NCBI GenBank assembly: GCA_964458255.1
Contig: CAYWHY010000065.1
Location: 1-7,987, forward strand
DNA from: Suilimivivens sp964458255
Lineage (GTDB): Bacteria; Bacillota; Clostridia; Lachnospirales; Lachnospiraceae
Direction: 5' to 3'
Length of the DNA stretch: 7,987 nucleotides
Both the position numbers and the translations under genes were made by a program. Below are positions 1 through 6,003 of this stretch, piece by piece; position 1 is the first letter of the stretch; each line of letters starts with the position of its first letter. The notes under the pieces were generated by a model. The model was not told the origin of the DNA, did not search any database, and saw only the letters and a program-made list of their open reading frames with translations.

Positions 1-247
1 GTCCGTCATACAGTCTCTGAATGGTATCATACATATAAAGACCATCCTGGGCTTTGGTTGTTGATTTAATATTCCAAATAATCAGTTTTTTACCAAGAGA
101 TTTTGCCACAGCTTCAGCAAGCATGGTTTTTCCTGTTCCCGGTTCTCCTTTGATCAGTAAAGGTTTTTCTAAGGCCATTGCCACATTGACACTGGCCATC
201 AGCTGCTGTGAAGCCACATACTCTTTGGTACTGCCAAACTGCTGCAT
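1..247 (-). CDS. MoxR-like AAA+ ATPase, N-terminal fragment (3' end outside window)
   Basis: Only the first 82 codons are visible; the frame is still open at base 1. The start is the ATG at 247–245, preceded eight bases upstream by a clear AGGAGG (256–261). A Walker A motif, GEPGTGKT, sits at residues 34–41. It follows a short helix-rich stretch and the strand 'KPLLIK', the usual beginning of the AAA_5/MoxR group of AAA+ ATPases. The later WNIKSTTKAQDGLYMYD (58–74) resembles the segment after Walker A in that group. Walker B, sensor and arginine-finger motifs would lie off the window. MoxR ATPases typically act as chaperones that remodel or activate partner proteins, often with a VWA-domain partner encoded next door; whether one follows here cannot be seen. 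The gene begins 31 bases after gpsA with no terminator between, so it is probably the last visible gene of the same operon. AAA+ identity is secure; the subgroup is inferred. Confidence 0.85.
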   Translation of the reverse strand, partial: MQQFGSTKEYVASQQLMASVNVAMALEKPLLIKGEPGTGKTMLAEAVAKSLGKKLIIWNIKSTTKAQDGLYMYDTIQRLYDG

Positions 248-278
248 ACAATCATCCTCCTGTTCTTATCTTTTATTT

Positions 279-1277
279 TTATTCCATATTCTCAACTTTT
301 TTGCCACGCAACATCAACTCTGAAACAGCTTCTAAGGCAGGAGTCCCTTCAAAAAGAATTTTATTAACCTGTTCAATGATAGGCATGCTTACATGGTATT
401 TCTTTGACAGTGCGTAGCCCGCTTTGGCAGAATAAACACCCTCAACTACCATTTTAACTTCTTTCATGGCTTCTTCCATGGTTGCACCTTTACCGATTAA
501 AATACCCGCTCTTCTGTTTCTGGAATGCATGGATGCGCAGGTCACAATCAAATCGCCAATTCCCGTAAGCCCGTAAAAAGTTTCCAGGCGACATCCCATA
601 CAGACACCAAGTCTTGCTATTTCGGCAATCCCTCTGGTAATCAGTGCTGCTTTCGTATTATCACCATACCCAAGTCCGTCTGCAATTCCCGCAGCAAGTG
701 CTACTACATTTTTAAGTGCTGCACCAAGCTCAATCCCAAGAACATCAGAACCTGTATACACGCGAAACACTTCATTCATAAATAAAGTCTGTAAATATTC
801 TGCTGTTTCTTTTTTTTCAGAACCTACAACGATGGTGGTAGGCAGCCCCCTTCCTACTTCTTCTGCATGAGACGGTCCGGAAAGTACCGCCACATCTGCC
901 TGTGGAATTTCTTCTTTTATAATTTCAGAAAGAGTCATAAGTGTACTTTCTTCAATACCTTTAGCCACATTGACAATTTTCTGTCCTTCTTTTACAAAAG
1001 GAGACATTTTTGCTGATGTACTTCTTGTAAAAGGAGACGGCACTGCCAGCACTAATACGTCCTTACCTTCTATCGTTTCCTGTAAGTCTGTGGTAAAAAT
1101 CATGTCCTCAGGCAATTTTACACCGGGTAACTTTTCTTTATGCTCATGCTCTGTTTTTAACATAATAATTTCTTCTTCCAGAACAGACCAGACTGTTACA
1201 TGATTTCCATTTTTATGAAGAAGCAGGGCAAGCGCTGTTCCCCAGCTTCCCGCTCCGATAACACTTACTTCTGCCAT
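279..1277 (-). CDS. gpsA: NAD(P)+-dependent glycerol-3-phosphate dehydrogenase
   Basis: GpsA reduces dihydroxyacetone phosphate to sn-glycerol 3-phosphate in the cytoplasm, supplying the backbone for phospholipids. The protein is 332 residues, the normal family length. The N-terminal Rossmann nucleotide-binding motif GAGSWGTA is at residues 8–15. Other family landmarks are NVAKGIE (103–109, with the conserved Lys106), SGPSHAEEV (133–141), the catalytic-lysine segment LKNVVAL (Lys189), GLTGIGDLIVTC (236–247) and SRNRR (252–256), which lies in the substrate-binding C-terminal helical domain. The ATG at 1277 is supported by an AAAGGGAT-like ribosome binding site at about 1286–1292. The gene starts 25 bases after plsY and is followed 31 bases later by the AAA+ ATPase gene. 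Adjacency to plsY puts substrate production next to substrate use. Nothing appears truncated or missing. Confidence 0.97.
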   Translation of the reverse strand: MAEVSVIGAGSWGTALALLLHKNGNHVTVWSVLEEEIIMLKTEHEHKEKLPGVKLPEDMIFTTDLQETIEGKDVLVLAVPSPFTRSTSAKMSPFVKEGQKIVNVAKGIEESTLMTLSEIIKEEIPQADVAVLSGPSHAEEVGRGLPTTIVVGSEKKETAEYLQTLFMNEVFRVYTGSDVLGIELGAALKNVVALAAGIADGLGYGDNTKAALITRGIAEIARLGVCMGCRLETFYGLTGIGDLIVTCASMHSRNRRAGILIGKGATMEEAMKEVKMVVEGVYSAKAGYALSKKYHVSMPIIEQVNKILFEGTPALEAVSELMLRGKKVENME

Positions 1278-1302
1278 AACTCTAATCCCTTTCTGCTATG
1301 TA

Positions 1303-1953
1303 TTAATCTACTTTATTTTTTTTGTAAAGGTATGTCTTTCGCTCATTTCCTGTTATTAGTCGTTTAATGTTTTCCTTGTGTTTATAATACGCCATAATGG
1401 TCAAAAATGCAGTAACAATGTACATTTCAACCAGAACAGATCTGCTTGCCCCAAATACTCCCAGTTCTCCGCAAACTACCATTTCAATCATTAAGCCTGC
1501 ATATACAAGAAGTGAGCCAAGAGAAACATAGTGGGTAAGAAAAAAGGCGACAAGAAACAGAATGGCACCTACAGGAATAAATACTGGATGAAAAGCTGCA
1601 ATCATACCTGCCGTTGCCGCAATTCCTTTTCCTCCCTTAAACTTAAGATAAAAAGGGAAATTATGTCCCAAAACAGCACCGGCAGCAGCATATAATTTTA
1701 AAAGATAAATTTCATCCGGATGTGATTCTGCAAAAAAAAGACAACTGACTATAATTGCAAAAACACATTTAAGAACGTCACCCAAAAAAACAATCAACCC
1801 CGCTTTTTTCCCGAGTAAACGCAGTGCATTGGTAGTACCGGCATTTCCGCTTCCGTGCTCTCTGATATCAATACCATGCATCTTGCCATATATAAATGCT
1901 GTCTGAAATAACCCAAACATATAACCTATTATCAAGCAAACAACACGTTCCAC
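1303..1953 (-). CDS. plsY: Acyl-phosphate:glycerol-3-phosphate acyltransferase
   Basis: PlsY is an integral membrane enzyme that transfers an acyl group from acyl-phosphate (made by PlsX) to position 1 of glycerol 3-phosphate, the first step of phospholipid synthesis. The protein is 216 residues, slightly above the usual ~200, and mostly hydrophobic. Family motifs are GSGNAGTTN (34–42), GHNFPFYLKFKGGKGIAA (96–113, with the glycine/lysine-rich loop) and a basic C-terminal HKENIKRL (192–199). The start is a GTG at 1953, one base after the der stop codon. It is favoured because AAAGGAT (1964–1970), inside the der end, is correctly spaced. The next in-frame ATG, codon 12, would remove much of the first membrane segment. 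The usual N-terminal 'GSIP' signature is replaced by GLFQ (14–17). Translation is probably coupled to der. The end lies 25 bases before gpsA, whose product makes its substrate. Confidence 0.95.
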   Translation of the reverse strand: MERVVCLIIGYMFGLFQTAFIYGKMHGIDIREHGSGNAGTTNALRLLGKKAGLIVFLGDVLKCVFAIIVSCLFFAESHPDEIYLLKLYAAAGAVLGHNFPFYLKFKGGKGIAATAGMIAAFHPVFIPVGAILFLVAFFLTHYVSLGSLLVYAGLMIEMVVCGELGVFGASRSVLVEMYIVTAFLTIMAYYKHKENIKRLITGNERKTYLYKKNKVD

Positions 1954-1954
1954 T

Positions 1955-3292
1955 TTATTTACTATCCTTTCTTTCTCTTATGATAAACTTCATCGGTGTC
2001 CCCTTAAAGCCAAAAGCCTCTCTGATTTTGTTTTCGATGTATCTTGTATAAGAAAAATGCATCAATTCTTTATCATTTACAAAAATAACAAAGGTAGGCG
2101 GTTTAACACCGGCCTGTGTGATATAGTAAAGGCGAAGCCGCTTCCCTTTGTCCGACGGCGGCTGCTGAAGTGCTACTGCTTCTGCCATGATTTCATTCAG
2201 GACACCTGTTGCGACACGCATGGCATGATTTTCGGCCACCATATCAATCAGGTCATAAAGCTTATTTAGTCGCTGTCCTGTAGCAGCGGAAATAAAAGTA
2301 ATCTCCGCATAAGGCATATAGGAAAGAATTTCCCTTATTTTAGCTGTATACTTATTTACAGTCTTATTATCCTTTTCAACGGCATCCCATTTATTTACGG
2401 CAATAATAACCGCTTTTCCTCTGTCATGGGCAATGCCTGCAATTTTGGCATCCTGTTCTGTCACACCTTCTACCGCATCAATTACCAGTACAACAATATC
2501 GGCACGTTCTACTGCACTGACAGTACGCACAATCATAAACCGTTCTAATTCTTCCTTAATCTTATTTTTACGACGAAGTCCTGCCGTATCAATAAAAATA
2601 TATTCCTTTCCATCATGATGAACAGGGGTATCCACCGCATCTCTCGTAGTGCCGGCAATATCTGATACAATCAGTCTGTTTTCACCAATCATCTTATTAA
2701 TAAGGGAAGATTTTCCGACGTTAGGCTTTCCTACAATGGCAACGCGAATACGCTCATCTTCCTCTTCCTCTAAGCTTTCTTCTCCGAAATGGCCGATTAC
2801 CTCATCGAGCATATCCCCAATACCAAGCCGGTTCGCAGCAGAAACGGGGTGCGGATCCCCGATTCCCAGATTATAAAACTCATAAACATCCGGCATATAT
2901 TTTTCGAAATTATCTACCTTATTTACAACAAGAACAACCGGCTTATGGGAACGTCTTAACATATCTGCTACTTTTGCATCTGAATCCTGCAAGCCCTGAC
3001 GCACATCCACCATAAACATAATAACATCTGCCGTGTTAATTGCAATTTCAGCCTGTTCTCTCATTTGGGATAAAATTACATCCCTGCTGTCCGGTTCAAT
3101 ACCGCCTGTATCAATCAGGGTAAAGGAGTGATTCAGCCAGCTTACATCAGCATAAATTCTGTCTCTTGTAATACCCGGTGTATCTTTTACAATCGAAATT
3201 CTCTCTCCTGCCAATGCATTGAACAAGGTAGATTTTCCTACGTTAGGACGACCAACAACTGCTACAATGGGCTTCCCTCTTCTTTTACTCAT
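1955..3292 (-). CDS. der: Ribosome biogenesis GTPase Der (EngA), two GTPase domains plus KH-like domain
   Basis: Der is an essential GTPase that binds the maturing 50S ribosomal subunit. The 445-residue protein has the standard architecture. The first G domain has GRPNVGKST (14–22), DTPGIT (37–42), DTGG (61–64), NKVD (124–127) and SAA (151–153). An acidic linker (about 171–180, EESLEEEEDE) leads to the second G domain, with GKPNVGKSS (188–196), DTAG (235–238), NKWD (300–303) and SAA (335–337). The C-terminal KH-like domain covers about 355–441. All nucleotide-binding motifs look intact. The ATG at 3292 has a ribosome binding site AGAGAGGAT (3299–3307) inside the last codons of the preceding DUF512 gene, whose stop is only three bases away. 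The plsY GTG follows one base after the der stop. Both junctions suggest translational coupling. Confidence 0.98.
   Translation of the reverse strand: MSKRRGKPIVAVVGRPNVGKSTLFNALAGERISIVKDTPGITRDRIYADVSWLNHSFTLIDTGGIEPDSRDVILSQMREQAEIAINTADVIMFMVDVRQGLQDSDAKVADMLRRSHKPVVLVVNKVDNFEKYMPDVYEFYNLGIGDPHPVSAANRLGIGDMLDEVIGHFGEESLEEEEDERIRVAIVGKPNVGKSSLINKMIGENRLIVSDIAGTTRDAVDTPVHHDGKEYIFIDTAGLRRKNKIKEELERFMIVRTVSAVERADIVVLVIDAVEGVTEQDAKIAGIAHDRGKAVIIAVNKWDAVEKDNKTVNKYTAKIREILSYMPYAEITFISAATGQRLNKLYDLIDMVAENHAMRVATGVLNEIMAEAVALQQPPSDKGKRLRLYYITQAGVKPPTFVIFVNDKELMHFSYTRYIENKIREAFGFKGTPMKFIIRERKDSK
1964..1970 (-). promoter_or_regulatory. Ribosome binding site deciding the GTG start of plsY
   Basis: On the minus strand this reads AAAGGAT and ends ten bases before the GTG at 1953. 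It lies inside the last codons of der. It supports GTG initiation rather than the downstream ATG at codon 12, and fits re-initiation by ribosomes finishing der. Confidence 0.7.
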
Positions 3293-3295
3293 ACA

Positions 3296-4624
3296 TTAAT
3301 CCTCTCTAAGAACTGTGTTCACAAAATCATATCCGCTTGATTTTACAATATCTGTTCGCACTTGTAAAGCTTTTTCCATTTCAGAAACAGTCATATCATC
3401 GAGAAAAACCTGTTCACCGCTTCGAAGAACATTCTGTGGTAGAAGAAGCACATCTCCAAGCTCTTTATCTTTTAACTGTGCAACAATATCCTGTCCTGTC
3501 AAAAGTCCGGAAACTGTTATCATTTCCCCAAAGAAATCATTTCGTATTTCATAGACATTAAGTGTAAGCTGAGGAAACAGTTTCATCATTTCATCTGCCA
3601 TTTTCTTAATAAAACGATATGCCAGCTTCCCGGTTGCCAACGATATGATTCTCTGCTTTACATTTGGAAGTTTTTTCTTTTTAATTTCATCCATTGCACA
3701 CTTAAATTCTTCCATTAACAGCCTAAGCATACCCACACCATTTTCCAGTTGCAGATATCCGTCATAGTTTTCTTCTGCCGGGAGTTCCTCTTCTGCAAGA
3801 ATATACCATTCATCACTTGCATGAATAAAATGCGTTCCGAATTTTTCATATACTTCCTTTTGAAATCCATGAATAATTTTAAGTACTTCTTTTGCATCTT
3901 CCCTGTTAAATGGTTCTAACGGATATAAGCCTTCTCTGTATTTTGAAAGTCCCACCGGCACTACCGAAACACTCTCAAGGTTCGGTAAATATTTCATCAT
4001 TTCCCTGATACTGAATTTCAATTCTTCTCTGTCATTTACTCCCTTACACAGAACAATCTGTCCATTCATGGTTATTCCTGCGTCATAGAGTCTGTCCACT
4101 TTTTTTAAAGCTTCTCCAGCAAAACGGTTATTTAACATTTTACACCTAAGATCCGGATTCATTGTCTGAAAAGAAATATTAATCGGCGACAAATGATAAC
4201 GGATAATTCTTTCAATATCATGGTCTGACATATTAGTAAGCGTTACATAATTTCCCTGTAAAAAAGATAACCTTGAGTCATCATCCTTAAAATATAATGT
4301 TTCACGCATGCCCTTCGGCATCTGATCAATAAAGCAGAAAATACATTTATTATGACAGGAACGATATTCATCCATAAGCCCGTTGTTAAAAACAATTCCA
4401 AGGTCTTCATCCTCATCCTTGTCAACCTCTAAAAGCCATGGTTCTCCATCCGCTTTCTCTATCAATATCTCTATATAAGTATCTTCCACATAATATTGAT
4501 AATCAAATATATCTTCTATTTCATGTCCGTTAACAGCAATAAGACGGTCACCTGCTTCAATTTCAAGTTCTCCGGCTATACTATCCGGCAATACTTCTTT
4601 AATTAAGTGTCCTTTTTGTTTCAT
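3296..4624 (-). CDS. DUF512 family protein: PDZ-like N-terminus and radical-SAM-type Cys cluster
   Basis: The protein has 442 residues. Residues ~1–60 look PDZ-like: AGDRLIAVNGHEI at 24–36 follows the pattern of the PDZ-related domain at the start of this family. A cysteine cluster, SCHNKCIFCFIDQMPKGMR (89–107), gives a CxxxCxxC motif (Cys90, Cys94, Cys97), the signature that holds a [4Fe-4S] cluster in radical SAM enzymes. It is followed by DDDSRLSFLQGNYVTLTN (114–131), a hallmark of this family. A TIM-barrel-like region runs to about residue 270, and a C-terminal DUF512-type region follows, with a conserved-looking LPQNVLRSGE (395–404). The start ATG has AAAGGA (4631–4636) upstream. It is the first gene of the operon, three bases before der, the neighbour this family often has in Clostridia. 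By inference it is a cytosolic iron-sulfur protein. No substrate or reaction can be stated, and a link to ribosome or membrane biogenesis rests only on gene order. Confidence 0.9.
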   Translation of the reverse strand: MKQKGHLIKEVLPDSIAGELEIEAGDRLIAVNGHEIEDIFDYQYYVEDTYIEILIEKADGEPWLLEVDKDEDEDLGIVFNNGLMDEYRSCHNKCIFCFIDQMPKGMRETLYFKDDDSRLSFLQGNYVTLTNMSDHDIERIIRYHLSPINISFQTMNPDLRCKMLNNRFAGEALKKVDRLYDAGITMNGQIVLCKGVNDREELKFSIREMMKYLPNLESVSVVPVGLSKYREGLYPLEPFNREDAKEVLKIIHGFQKEVYEKFGTHFIHASDEWYILAEEELPAEENYDGYLQLENGVGMLRLLMEEFKCAMDEIKKKKLPNVKQRIISLATGKLAYRFIKKMADEMMKLFPQLTLNVYEIRNDFFGEMITVSGLLTGQDIVAQLKDKELGDVLLLPQNVLRSGEQVFLDDMTVSEMEKALQVRTDIVKSSGYDFVNTVLRED

Positions 4625-4650
4625 TGTTATTCCTTTCCCTCTGATATACT

Positions 4651-4679
4651 ATTGTACAAGAAATTCCTTGACGTGTCAC
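4651..4679 (-). promoter_or_regulatory. Sigma-A-type promoter for the DUF512–der–plsY–gpsA operon
   Basis: On the minus strand GTGACA (4679–4674) matches the −35 consensus TTGACA at five of six bases. It is followed after exactly 17 bases by TACAAT (4656–4651), five of six against TATAAT. The predicted transcription start near 4644 leaves a leader of about 20 bases before the ATG at 4624, just enough for the ribosome binding site at 4631–4636. This is a prediction from consensus and spacing only. Confidence 0.65.
4657..4670. promoter_or_regulatory. Imperfect 14-base inverted repeat, possible operator
   Basis: The sequence CAAGAAATTCCTTG reads the same on the other strand at 12 of 14 positions. 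It fills most of the spacer of the minus-strand promoter and runs into the −35 box of the plus-strand promoter. A regulator bound here could affect both directions. The site is short and AT-rich, so chance is a real alternative; I do not recognise it as a known operator. Confidence 0.25.
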
Positions 4680-4696
4680 TAGCATAATGATATAAA
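4668..4696 (+). promoter_or_regulatory. Sigma-A-type promoter for prs, with extended −10
   Basis: TTGACG (4668–4673, five of six bases to consensus) is followed by a 17-base spacer and TATAAA (4691–4696, five of six). TGA directly before the −10 box makes an extended −10 element. The predicted start of transcription is about 4703, giving a leader of roughly 40 bases. I see no PurR-type box or riboswitch-like fold in that leader. Confidence 0.75.
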
Positions 4697-4733
4697 TTAT
4701 ATGGAAGTTTATCTGAAAACTACTATTACATTT

Positions 4734-4738
4734 GGAGG
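4734..4738 (+). promoter_or_regulatory. Ribosome binding site fixing the prs start
   Basis: GGAGG lies five bases before the ATG at 4744. An in-frame TTG at 4732 overlaps this site and therefore cannot be the start, so prs begins with MPNLHEL. Confidence 0.85.
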
Positions 4739-4743
4739 TTACC

Positions 4744-5946
4744 ATGCCTAATTTACATGAGTTGGATGTAGCCCTTCCGGTTGCACCGTTAAAGTTAATT
4801 GTCTTAGATTCAGCCACGAAACTTGGCAATAGTGTCAATAATCACCTCATTACTTTCAGAAGAGATATCAAAAATTTTGCAAAGAATGAACCTGCTTTTG
4901 AAGGATACGTATCCGACAATTATATTGTTGATACTTCCTGTCCCCGTTTCGGTTCAGGAGAAGCAAAGGGGATTATCGGCGAATCTGTCAGAGGTAAAGA
5001 TTTGTTTATTCTTTTAGATGTATGCAATCACAGCATTACCTATAAAATGAACGGCTATACTAATCACAAATCTCCCGATGACCATTATCAGGATTTGAAA
5101 AGAATTATTGCAGCCGTTAACGGAAAAGCACACAGAATCAACGTTATCATGCCCTTTCTTTATGAAGGCAGACAACACAAAAGAACAGGACGTGAATCCT
5201 TAGACTGTGCTTATGCAGTTACTGAATTAAGAGATATGGGCGTACATAATTTTATTACTTTTGATGCCCATGACCCAAGAGTTATGAATGCGGCTCCTCT
5301 TTGTGGTTTTGACAATTTTCTGCCTCCTTATCAGTTTGTCCGTGCCCTTCTTCATACAGAGGAACATCTTTTGATAGATAAAGACCATTTGGTTGTAATC
5401 AGTCCGGATGAAGGAGCTTTAGACCGCGCTGTTTATTTTGCAAATGTACTCGGTGTTGATACCGGTATGTTTTACAAACGCCGTGACTACTCTACCATCA
5501 TAGACGGCAAGAATCCCATTGTTGCCCATGAATTCCTAGGTGACAATATTGACGGCAAGGATGTTATCATTATTGACGACATGATTTCATCCGGGGGAAG
5601 CATGATTGATACGGCAAAGCAGTTAAAAGCCATGAATGCAAAACGTATCTATATCTGTTGCACTTTCGGACTTTTTACGGAAGGTTTGTCTAAATTTGAT
5701 GAAGCTTATGAAAAATGCTACTTTGATAAGGTTATTACCACAAATCTTACTTATCAGATTCCGGAATTATTGGAAAGACCTTATTATGTAGAAGCTGACA
5801 TGAGTAAATTCTTAGCTTCCATCATTGACTTCATGAACCATGACTCTTCTATGTCAAATGTTTATACACCTACTGAGAAGATTCATGAAATTTTAGCAAA
5901 ATATAATCAACGGGAAACAGATGTTATGCCCGATGAACCGGCATAA
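4744..5946 (+). CDS. prs: Ribose-phosphate pyrophosphokinase (PRPP synthetase), long divergent form
   Basis: The enzyme moves pyrophosphate from ATP to ribose 5-phosphate, making PRPP for purine, pyrimidine, NAD, histidine and tryptophan synthesis. Numbering is from the ATG at 4744 (400 residues). Two phosphoribosyltransferase-like domains are visible. The N-terminal half has GESVRGKDLFIL (79–90) and the ATP-loop equivalent RQHKRTGRES (143–152), where typical enzymes have RQDRK. It also has FDAHDP (173–178), in place of the usual VDLHA, keeping the histidine. The C-terminal half has SPDEGALDRA (220–229), the catalytic KRR (245–247) opening a long flexible loop, and the PRPP-binding DVIIIDDMISSGGSM (273–287). 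The C-terminus carries TNLTY (333–337). Standard bacterial Prs is about 310–320 residues; the extra length is at the N-terminus, in the loops and in the tail. It has its own promoter and terminator and stands alone. The family is firm; allosteric behaviour cannot be judged. Confidence 0.92.
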   Translation: MPNLHELDVALPVAPLKLIVLDSATKLGNSVNNHLITFRRDIKNFAKNEPAFEGYVSDNYIVDTSCPRFGSGEAKGIIGESVRGKDLFILLDVCNHSITYKMNGYTNHKSPDDHYQDLKRIIAAVNGKAHRINVIMPFLYEGRQHKRTGRESLDCAYAVTELRDMGVHNFITFDAHDPRVMNAAPLCGFDNFLPPYQFVRALLHTEEHLLIDKDHLVVISPDEGALDRAVYFANVLGVDTGMFYKRRDYSTIIDGKNPIVAHEFLGDNIDGKDVIIIDDMISSGGSMIDTAKQLKAMNAKRIYICCTFGLFTEGLSKFDEAYEKCYFDKVITTNLTYQIPELLERPYYVEADMSKFLASIIDFMNHDSSMSNVYTPTEKIHEILAKYNQRETDVMPDEPA

Positions 5947-5951
5947 CATTG

Positions 5952-6003
5952 ATTACAAAGGGCTTTGATTATCACAATCAAAGCCCTTTGTAATATCTTT
6001 TTT
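5952..6003 (+). terminator. Strong intrinsic terminator of prs
   Basis: A perfect 19-base inverted repeat (5952–5970 pairing with 5976–5994) encloses a five-base loop, ATCAC. The stem contains GGGCTTTG/CAAAGCCC. The run TTTTTT at 5998–6003 follows closely, as expected for Rho-independent termination on the plus strand. It begins five bases after the prs stop. In the other direction the hairpin lies seven bases beyond the histidine kinase stop codon but is followed by CAATGTTATG rather than a T-run, so it should work mainly for prs. Confidence 0.93.

Noticed and set aside
54..323. Plus-strand open frame of 89 codons
   Set aside because: It lies antisense to the AAA+ ATPase start and the gpsA end, has no ribosome binding site and no recognisable protein pattern.
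525..785. Plus-strand open frame of 86 codons inside gpsA
   Set aside because: It is antisense to intact, well-conserved gpsA codons and has a Cys/Lys-rich translation typical of a shadow frame.
3315..3561. Two overlapping plus-strand frames inside the DUF512 gene
   Set aside because: They overlap each other and a real gene in antisense, and their composition is not protein-like.
4732..4734. TTG as the start of prs
   Set aside because: It overlaps the GGAGG ribosome binding site; the ATG at 4744 is spaced correctly.
4703..4743. Possible riboswitch or purine-regulator site in the prs leader
   Set aside because: The leader is only about 40 bases, too short for a riboswitch, and no purine-regulator motif was recognised.
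4599..4838. Minus-strand frame covering the divergent promoter region
   Set aside because: It runs across both promoters and the prs start in antisense; the region is better explained as a control region.
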